A stretch of 9,196 bases of DNA from Planctomycetaceae bacterium (lineage in GTDB: Bacteria > Planctomycetota > Planctomycetia > Pirellulales > Thermoguttaceae), in assembly GCA_031267635.1 (NCBI GenBank), contig JAIRYX010000406.1, positions 1-9,196 on the forward strand. Direction: 5' to 3'. The notes beneath the pieces are model-generated. The model searched no databases, was not told the origin of the DNA, and saw nothing but the letters and a program-made list of their open reading frames with translations. Numbering within the stretch: position 1 is the first letter of the stretch; the number at the start of each line of letters is the position of its first letter. Made by a program: the position numbers and the translations under genes. Of this stretch, positions 4,671-9,196 are shown piece by piece.

Positions 4671-6792
4671 TTTTAGCTTTTTTCGTGCCGTGTGCTTTGT
4701 TCGGCACAGGAATCGTGTTCGCAAACGTTTTCGTTCCGGATTCTTGTCCGGTATCCGGTTGCTGTTTGGTTCGTTTGCGTTGTCCGCGCGGGGCGAGTCT
4801 GTCGAAATCGGCAATGCCGATTTTTTTGCCGAGATTCTTCCGCATTGATTCAATTCGGTCGCGCAAGACCGCCGCGCGTTCAAATTCTAAATTGTCCGCT
4901 GCGTTCAACATTTCGCGTTCGAGTTCGTTGAGGTATTCCATGGTGATGACTTCTTCGTCATCCTTTTTTCCAACAGCGGCGTTTGCCTGTTTATGCGCGG
5001 CGGCTTCCGATTCGATTCCTTGTCGGATATTTTTGCGGATCGTTTCCGGCGTGATTCCGTGTTCTCGATTGTACGCTTCCTGAATCGCACGGCGGCGGTT
5101 CGTTTCCATGATGGCGCGGTTCATCGACTCTGTTACCCTATCGGCATACAAAATGACTTTTGCGTTGACGTTTCTCGCACTGCGTCCAATCGTTTGAATC
5201 AGCGACGTTTCGCTTCGTAAAAAACCTTCTTTATCCGCGTCCATGATTGCCACGAGCGACACTTCCGGCAGATCAAGTCCTTCTCGCAAAAGATTGACTC
5301 CCACCAACACATCGAAATGTCCTTCCCGCAAATCACGCAGTAACTCAACTCGTTCAAATGCGTCCAGTTCGCTGTGCAGCCACTTACACCGGACTCGCTG
5401 CTTGGAAAAGTATTCCGCCAAATCTTCCGCAAGCCGTTTGGTCAGCGTTGTAACAAGCACGCGCTCGTTTTGGGCGGTACGTTCTCGAATCTGTTCTAAC
5501 AAGTGCGGCACTTGTTTCGACGCCGGCGCAACTTCGACAACCGGATCAAGCAATCCGGTCGGACGAATCACTTGTTCGACCGCGACGTTATCGCATCGTT
5601 CCAACTCGTAATGTCCCGGCGTTGCAGAAACAAAAACGATTTTATTGATCTTCGCTTCCCACTCGTCGAACTTGAGCGGGCGGTTGTCGAGCGCGCTGGG
5701 TAATCGAAACCCATGATCGACAAGATTCTTTTTGCGCGCCTGATCGCCCGCAAACATCGCCCGAATCTGCGGAAGCGTGACATGCGACTCGTCCACGAAC
5801 ATTAGAAAATCGTCGGGGAAAAAGCTGAAAAGCGTATCCGGCGGCGAGCCGGGTTTACGGTCGGCAAGCGGCGCACTATAATTTTCGACGCCCGGACAAT
5901 ATCCCATTTCCTGCATCATTTCCATATCGTACCGTGTTCGCGCACTGATTCGTTGGGCTTCGAGAATCATTCCCCGTTCGCGGAAAAATTGAATCCGCTC
6001 GTCCATTTCCGCTTCAATTCGCTTAATCGCTTCGGCGACACGCTCTTCCGGCATCACGAAATGCTTTGCCGGATAAACGTAAAATTCCTTGAGACGCTGA
6101 ATGGTTTCGCCGGTGAGCGGATTGATAATGGAAAGCTGCTCAATTTCATCGCCCCAAAATTCGACGCGGACAGCAAACTCTTCATACGACGGAAAAATCT
6201 CAACGCAATCGCCGCGCACGCGAAACTGCCCGCGTTCAAACGCAATGTCGTTTCGGTCATACTGGATTTCAATCAGCCGCGCAAGCATCTGATCGCGTTC
6301 CATGGTTTTACCGACCTGAATTTGCAGCATCATTTCCATATAATCCTTCGGCGAACCGAGACCATAAATACACGAAACGCTTGCGACAATCACCACGTCC
6401 CGCCGCGACACTAACGCGCTGGTCGCGGCAAGACGCAAGCGGTCGATTTCCTCGTTGATAGAAGCGTCTTTTTCGATGTAAATATCACGTTGCGGAATGT
6501 ACGCTTCCGGCTGATAATAATCGTAGTAACTAACGAAATACGAGACGGCGTTGTTCGGGAAAAACTCGCGAAACTCGGAATACAGTTGCGCGGCGAGCGT
6601 TTTGTTATGCGACAGAACAAGCGTCGGACGCTGCAACTCCTGAATGACGTTTGCCATCGTAAACGTCTTGCCGGAACCGGTTACGCCCATGAGCGTCTGA
6701 TATTTTTTTCCGTTGCGGATTCCGGCGATGAGTTTTTCTATCGCTTGCGGCTGGTCGCCCGACGGTTGAAAAGGAGAGTGAAGAGAAAACAT
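4660..6792 (-). CDS. uvrB: UvrB, excinuclease ABC subunit B
   Basis: Damage-verification subunit of nucleotide excision repair. It is loaded on DNA by UvrA, clamps the damaged strand with its beta-hairpin and recruits UvrC for incision. Seen: the Walker A motif GVTGSGKT (36-43); the beta-hairpin region, Tyr/Gln-rich (about 89-100, YYDYYQPEAYIP); the Walker B/motif II residues Asp334-Glu-Ser-His337; the motif V-like NLLREGLDLPEV; motif VI QTIGRSARN (533-541); and the UvrC-binding UVR domain (about 616-654). The protein is 710 residues against about 660-675 usually. The excess is a Lys/Arg/Gln-rich, probably disordered tail (about 655-710). ATG 6792 matches the family N-terminus (MFSLHSPFQPSGDQP) exactly; no Shine-Dalgarno sequence precedes it. 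A promoter candidate lies right upstream and would give a nearly leaderless mRNA. No SOS-type LexA box of either the CTGT-N8-ACAG or GAAC-N4-GTTC type is seen. Confidence 0.98.
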   Translation of the reverse strand: MFSLHSPFQPSGDQPQAIEKLIAGIRNGKKYQTLMGVTGSGKTFTMANVIQELQRPTLVLSHNKTLAAQLYSEFREFFPNNAVSYFVSYYDYYQPEAYIPQRDIYIEKDASINEEIDRLRLAATSALVSRRDVVIVASVSCIYGLGSPKDYMEMMLQIQVGKTMERDQMLARLIEIQYDRNDIAFERGQFRVRGDCVEIFPSYEEFAVRVEFWGDEIEQLSIINPLTGETIQRLKEFYVYPAKHFVMPEERVAEAIKRIEAEMDERIQFFRERGMILEAQRISARTRYDMEMMQEMGYCPGVENYSAPLADRKPGSPPDTLFSFFPDDFLMFVDESHVTLPQIRAMFAGDQARKKNLVDHGFRLPSALDNRPLKFDEWEAKINKIVFVSATPGHYELERCDNVAVEQVIRPTGLLDPVVEVAPASKQVPHLLEQIRERTAQNERVLVTTLTKRLAEDLAEYFSKQRVRCKWLHSELDAFERVELLRDLREGHFDVLVGVNLLREGLDLPEVSLVAIMDADKEGFLRSETSLIQTIGRSARNVNAKVILYADRVTESMNRAIMETNRRRAIQEAYNREHGITPETIRKNIRQGIESEAAAHKQANAAVGKKDDEEVITMEYLNELEREMLNAADNLEFERAAVLRDRIESMRKNLGKKIGIADFDRLAPRGQRKRTKQQPDTGQESGTKTFANTIPVPNKAHGTKKAKKEK

Positions 6793-6805
6793 ATTATTTC
6801 AGATT

Positions 6806-6839
6806 ACTATAAGAAATCATTTATTGTACAAGTCAATAA
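6806..6839 (-). promoter_or_regulatory. Candidate uvrB promoter with an inverted repeat at the -35 box
   Basis: On the minus strand, TTGACT (plus 6831-6836, 5/6 match) and TATAGT (plus 6806-6811, 5/6 match) are separated by 19 nt, slightly long. Transcription would start about 7 nt before the uvrB ATG. The inverted repeat TTATTG-N7-CAATAA (6821-6839) and the palindrome TTGTACAA (6824-6831) overlap the -35 side and could be a regulator site. Confidence 0.45.
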
Positions 6840-6859
6840 TCAGAATGCAATAGATACCG

Positions 6860-6873
6860 AAAATAATTATTTT
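6860..6873. repeat. 14-bp AT palindrome upstream of uvrB
   Basis: AAAATAATTATTTT is a perfect palindrome. It is flanked further out by ATACC (6855-6859) and GGTAT (6883-6887). It lies in the 195-bp gap between uvrB and the dynamin-like gene. It may be a protein-binding site or simply AT-rich spacer. Confidence 0.35.
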
Positions 6874-6962
6874 GGCACAATTGGTATATCGTGAGAAAAT
6901 GACCTTGCAGTGCTATTAATTTACTTTTCCTTGACAATAAAACTATATGTATACTTTCTCAT

Positions 6963-6982
6963 AACAAAATAAAGATTTTGTT
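6963..6982. terminator. Possible weak terminator after the dynamin-like gene
   Basis: AACAAAAT (6963-6970) and ATTTTGTT (6975-6982) form a perfect 8-bp stem with an AAAG loop, 6 bp beyond the stop of the minus-strand GTPase gene. The stem is AT-rich, and the T-tract is better on the plus strand than on the minus strand, so its efficiency for the minus-strand gene is doubtful. Confidence 0.3.
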
Positions 6983-6987
6983 TGTTT

Positions 6988-8646
6988 TTATTCAATGGCT
7001 TCGATTTGATCGGCAATTTGTCCGATACGATCAACGGCATGTTGGAGCAGATGTTTTGTTTCGCCGGTTGTGTTGGATTGGTTCTTTTTCAATTCGGCGA
7101 TTGCGTTATCAAGACATTTTATCATAACTTCTTTATTGGTTTCTGTTATTTTTCCGTCGGGAAGAAACGAAGCGATACGATTTTTCAATTCCACGCCGAA
7201 TTGACCAAACAGATGCGCAAGGCGAGGTTTCCATATGGCTGACCAAACGAAACGGTCAAGCAAATCTAATTTGTCGAGATATTTCACATCGTTATTCATT
7301 TCTTCAAAAACATCTTTGATCGGCTGTACTAGTGCGTCTAATGTTGAAAGCGTTTGACTTGTTGCCGTAAGATCATTCTGAAACAAACGGCGTGTTTCCT
7401 GAACATAACGGCGTAATACTTCGGGAATGTTTTTACTTTCATTGATGGCGTCTTCCGCGTTGTCGATAAGATTGTTATATTCTGTTCTGTGATTGCGCAA
7501 TGTAATTGACGCTTCATCGCAAACAGGCAACGTTTTTGCAAGAATACCAAAACGCCGAATCATTTTCGCGCGGGAAAAGAAACGCATTTCAAGCATATCA
7601 TGAAGTTGACGAATCCCACTGATTTCATCAATTCTTGTTTTCAATTCTTCCGGCGATTTTAACGAATCTAAAGAAACGCGGTTGATGATAAATTTGAACG
7701 TTGCCCAGGGAAGTTGATAGCTTTGGCGTAATTGTTTACGTTCGGCAGCAGAAATTGAACAATCGGGAAATTCCGCAAGAAAACGCTGGTCTGTGAAAAA
7801 TAATTTTTTGAGAACATCCAAAGAAAGATTTCCGATTTCAAAAACGATTCTCCAAAAACCATCGTCAAAATGTTCGCACGCCCAACCCATCGGCGCACTG
7901 ACCGGTAAAACGTCGGCAACATAATTTTTGAAGTTGGTTTTGATTCTTTCGACTTTGCTTTTTACATCTTGATAAGGATCGTTACTATTGATTGTTTCCC
8001 ATTTGTGCATAACCGCAACAGAATTATAAGGAGCCGCACCGGGAATCCGTGAATTTTGTTCAAAAGATTTAAGCAATTCTTCATCAGTTTCGCGTGCAAT
8101 CGGTGGCAAAACATAAATCATTGCGTCGGCTTTTTCGCCTTCTTGTTTTGTGATAAAATCTTGAATCGTTTCTTCATCATCAAGGACAGAACGGGTTCCG
8201 GGCGTATCGACAAGATAAGCGTGTTTCAAAAATTCCGCATCGGCGAAAAATTCCAACCGCAAAATGTTCCGCGTTTTTTCCGTTCTGTCGAGCATTTGTT
8301 CCGCGCTGTCGAGCGACAATTCTTCTTCCGGTTGGTCTTTCCAAACCACGCGGAATTTATTGCATTGTTCTTTCGTCGCGTATTTGAACCAGTTGATTGT
8401 CGCCGTCGTTTCCGTCACGCCGACAACCGCGAGATTTTCCTTGACAAGCGTATTCAGCAACGAGCTTTTTCCAACTCGCATTTGTCCGACAACTGCAACA
8501 GTGAACGGCGTTTCGTTTTGCTCTAAACCTTGTTTCACGCGGGAAACAAACTTTTGCGTAATCGCGTGTCGTTCTAAAATCGACGGCAATTTTTGTGTGT
8601 AATCGTCGATTAACGTATGAAATGTGTCGAATTGGAATGTGGTCAT
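6988..8646 (-). CDS. Dynamin-like GTPase
   Basis: Bacterial dynamin-superfamily GTPase of 552 residues; such proteins usually act on membranes (fission, fusion or repair). Seen: the G1 P-loop GQMRVGKS (54-61); G2 threonines in GVTETTATI (76-84); G3 DTPG (147-150); and a G4 position reading His-Lys-Trp-Glu (214-217) where the canonical motif is [N/T]KxD. After the GTPase domain comes a helical region (about 300-552) with a conserved-looking SGIRQLHDMLEMRFFSRA segment near 370-390 and heptad-like leucines toward the C-terminus, likely the stalk. There is no transmembrane helix or signal peptide, so it would be a cytosolic or peripheral membrane protein. Many bacterial dynamin-like proteins occur in pairs; this one is alone. 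ATG 8646 has no Shine-Dalgarno sequence and overlaps the stop of a 40-codon ORF upstream. The physiological role is unknown; membrane-stress and phage-defence roles are known for some relatives. Confidence 0.85.
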   Translation of the reverse strand: MTTFQFDTFHTLIDDYTQKLPSILERHAITQKFVSRVKQGLEQNETPFTVAVVGQMRVGKSSLLNTLVKENLAVVGVTETTATINWFKYATKEQCNKFRVVWKDQPEEELSLDSAEQMLDRTEKTRNILRLEFFADAEFLKHAYLVDTPGTRSVLDDEETIQDFITKQEGEKADAMIYVLPPIARETDEELLKSFEQNSRIPGAAPYNSVAVMHKWETINSNDPYQDVKSKVERIKTNFKNYVADVLPVSAPMGWACEHFDDGFWRIVFEIGNLSLDVLKKLFFTDQRFLAEFPDCSISAAERKQLRQSYQLPWATFKFIINRVSLDSLKSPEELKTRIDEISGIRQLHDMLEMRFFSRAKMIRRFGILAKTLPVCDEASITLRNHRTEYNNLIDNAEDAINESKNIPEVLRRYVQETRRLFQNDLTATSQTLSTLDALVQPIKDVFEEMNNDVKYLDKLDLLDRFVWSAIWKPRLAHLFGQFGVELKNRIASFLPDGKITETNKEVMIKCLDNAIAELKKNQSNTTGETKHLLQHAVDRIGQIADQIEAIE

Positions 8647-8765
8647 CGGTATTTATGTATTGCGTGTAAATAGTTTTTTGAACAGGCGTTGTGTGAATTT
8701 TGCGGAGTAACAGCCGACAAGTTCGTACCGAAAAGGTTTCGCCTAAAGACGCATTGTACTGACAT
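8643..8765 (-). CDS. Possible 40-residue ORF overlapping the dynamin-like gene start
   Basis: ATG 8765 runs to TGA 8645-8643, which overlaps the GTPase start in an ATGA arrangement typical of translational coupling. AGAGG (minus strand, 8776-8780) lies 10 nt before the start. The peptide is basic (an Arg-Arg pair near the N-terminus, Lys/His-rich end) with three or so cysteines and no recognisable family. The other frames here are just as plausible by composition, so it may be non-coding leader. Confidence 0.25.
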   Translation of the reverse strand: MSVQCVFRRNLFGTNLSAVTPQNSHNACSKNYLHAIHKYR

Positions 8766-8793
8766 TCTCACTATTCCTCTCTAACGGTTATAC

Positions 8794-8832
8794 TCAATTG
8801 GCGCAGCAGGGGGCAATATCCATGCACCTCCT
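8794..8832 (-). promoter_or_regulatory. Strong Shine-Dalgarno sequence with a nine-codon ORF
   Basis: AGGAGG (minus strand, 8827-8832) precedes ATG 8823 by only 3 nt. The ORF encodes Met-Asp-Ile-Ala-Pro-Cys-Cys-Ala-Asn and ends at TGA 8796-8794. It lies between the FGE fragment and the dynamin-like gene. It could be a leader peptide, the surviving start of a lost gene downstream of the FGE gene, or chance. The short spacing argues against efficient initiation at this ATG. Confidence 0.25.
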
Positions 8833-8847
8833 ATAACTTGTTACTGT

Positions 8848-9084
8848 TTACTTGTTTTCGCTAACTAAGGAAAGACGCAAGCCCAAGTGGCCGCTCCGAA
8901 TTGTCGGTGCGTTGAAGTTCCGATACGCCGACCGGCAGGACTCGGCGTAGATGCCCCAGCTACCGCCACGACTCATGCGGGACAAGCCATTATCATACTG
9001 ATCGTTGCACCATTCCCACACATTACCGTGCATATCATACACAAAAGTATTAACACAAATATTACGCGGTGCTTTGCAGGTCAT
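8848..9084 (-). pseudogene. C-terminal fragment of an FGE-sulfatase (SUMF1/FGE-fold) protein
   Basis: 78 residues from ATG 9084 to TAA 8850-8848. Seen: YDMHGNVWEWCND (16-28), the family signature; RGGSW (39-43); CRSAYR (50-55); and LGLRLSL (67-73), where the family usually has GFR. Full-length FGE-fold proteins have about 200-300 residues; here only the last third is left. An in-frame TAG lies one codon before the start (minus strand, 9090-9088), so the frame cannot extend upstream, and a plus-strand promoter occupies that DNA. The C-terminus appears natural. Family roles: true FGE oxidises a sulfatase cysteine to formylglycine; many relatives are nonheme-iron or ligand-binding proteins, and the fold is a common diversity-generating retroelement target. 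An isolated fragment is unlikely to be a functional enzyme. ATG 9084 has no Shine-Dalgarno sequence. Confidence 0.75.
8860..8976 (-). other. Putative DGR variable region (VR-like) in the FGE fragment
   Basis: Residues 38-66 follow the DGR target pattern in which Asn-rich template positions alternate with a framework (GGSW-xxx-AE-x-CRSA-x-R-xxx-APT-x-R-xxx-LG). The presumed variable codons are AGT, GGC, ATC, TAC, TCC, TAT, AAC, TTC, AAC, ATT, AGC, GGC and CAC. All 13 end in C or T and are reachable from AAC/AAT by changes at adenines only. Of the 14 framework codons from Ala47 to Leu69, 11 end in a purine. The boundaries are approximate. No template repeat or reverse transcriptase is seen in the window. 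Confidence 0.5.
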
Positions 9085-9113
9085 GTTCTAAAATTATTGC
9101 ACAGTCAAATCCC

Positions 9114-9141
9114 TTAACATTTGCTACTATTGTATTATAAT
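9114..9141 (+). promoter_or_regulatory. Promoter of the gene at 9177
   Basis: The -35 box TTAACA (9114-9119, 5/6) and -10 box TATAAT (9136-9141, 6/6) are separated by 16 nt. A start site near 9148 would leave about 29 nt of leader before the ATG. This is the best sigma-70-type promoter in the window. Confidence 0.7.
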
Positions 9142-9176
9142 TATTCCTCTATACAATCCAGTGAGGAGTATTTAGT

Positions 9177-9196
9177 ATGACTTTAATTACACTCAA
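9177..9196 (+). CDS. Start of an unidentified gene running off the right edge
   Basis: ATG 9177 is preceded by AGGAG (9164-9168) with an 8-nt spacer and by a near-consensus promoter. Only Met-Thr-Leu-Ile-Thr-Leu is visible, so the product cannot be named. The combined consensus promoter and Shine-Dalgarno sequence differ from the other genes here, which lack clear ribosome binding sites. This may indicate a highly expressed or acquired gene. It is divergent from the FGE fragment and lies where that gene's missing N-terminal part would be expected. Confidence 0.65.

Noticed and set aside
5953..6414. 153-codon plus-strand ORF opposite uvrB
   Set aside because: It is the antisense shadow of a clear uvrB sequence.
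6793..6900. LexA/SOS box upstream of uvrB
   Set aside because: Neither CTGT-N8-ACAG nor GAAC-N4-GTTC type sequences are present. Only unrelated AT-rich palindromes are seen.
8745..8760. GCGTCTTT near GCGAAA on the minus strand, similar to the end of the VR-like region, as a template repeat end
   Set aside because: Only two short words match with different spacing and no homology further in, so this is probably chance.
1..9196. DGR reverse transcriptase, Avd gene or adenine-rich template repeat within the window
   Set aside because: No frame shows reverse-transcriptase motifs, and no stretch is a near-copy of 8860-8976 with A at the variable positions, so a complete DGR is not claimed.
1..9196. 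CRISPR array, tRNA or rRNA genes
   Set aside because: No regularly spaced repeats, cloverleaf-like segments or rRNA-like sequence were seen on either strand.

Overview
The window looks like a chromosomal segment of a low-to-moderate GC bacterium, most likely a planctomycete. The reasons are: a secreted protein of the modular Ig-like type with 'Y/F-S-x-D-x-G-x-W' and 'GEYWFAFRT' segments that I associate with planctomycetes; start codons of the main genes that mostly lack Shine-Dalgarno sequences; and a formylglycine-generating-enzyme (FGE/SUMF1) fragment, from a family that is abundant in that phylum. The phylum call is inference from family knowledge, not from a marker gene.

Layout, left to right. 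Positions 1-989 hold no intact gene: two facing copies (R1, R2) of a dispersed repeat, a C-terminal coding remnant (342-644), and an AT-rich stretch with ATTCGTG repeats. On the minus strand, 990-2462 encodes a DHA2-family (14-TM) MFS exporter closely resembling MdtD. Its promoter and a candidate operator overlap its own start. Divergent from it, on the plus strand, 2713-4317 encodes a secreted protein with Ig-like repeats. The following spacer contains a third repeat copy (R3) with a perfect 10-bp hairpin, then a terminator shared with the convergent uvrB (minus, 4660-6792). Upstream of uvrB, on the same strand, lies a stand-alone dynamin-like GTPase (6988-8646). Beyond it is a 201-bp spacer with short ORFs, then an N-terminally truncated C-terminal piece of an FGE-fold protein (minus, 8848-9084). 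At the right edge a new plus-strand gene starts at 9177 with a strong promoter and Shine-Dalgarno sequence.

How the genes work together: I see no single operon. uvrB (nucleotide excision repair) and the exporter are housekeeping or stress genes with their own promoters. The dynamin-like gene and uvrB are co-oriented with 195 bp between them, and uvrB has its own promoter candidate. The accessory signals sit at the two ends and in the spacer after the secreted-protein gene.

The most interesting signal is the FGE fragment. Its last 40 residues have the architecture of a variable region of a diversity-generating retroelement (DGR): every presumed variable codon is of NNY type, compatible with AAY codons changed only at adenines, while the framework codons between them mostly end in a purine. 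No template repeat, reverse transcriptase or Avd gene is visible here, so if it is a DGR target it is a relic or is served from elsewhere. The second notable item is the three-copy repeat family, which I cannot assign to a known element.
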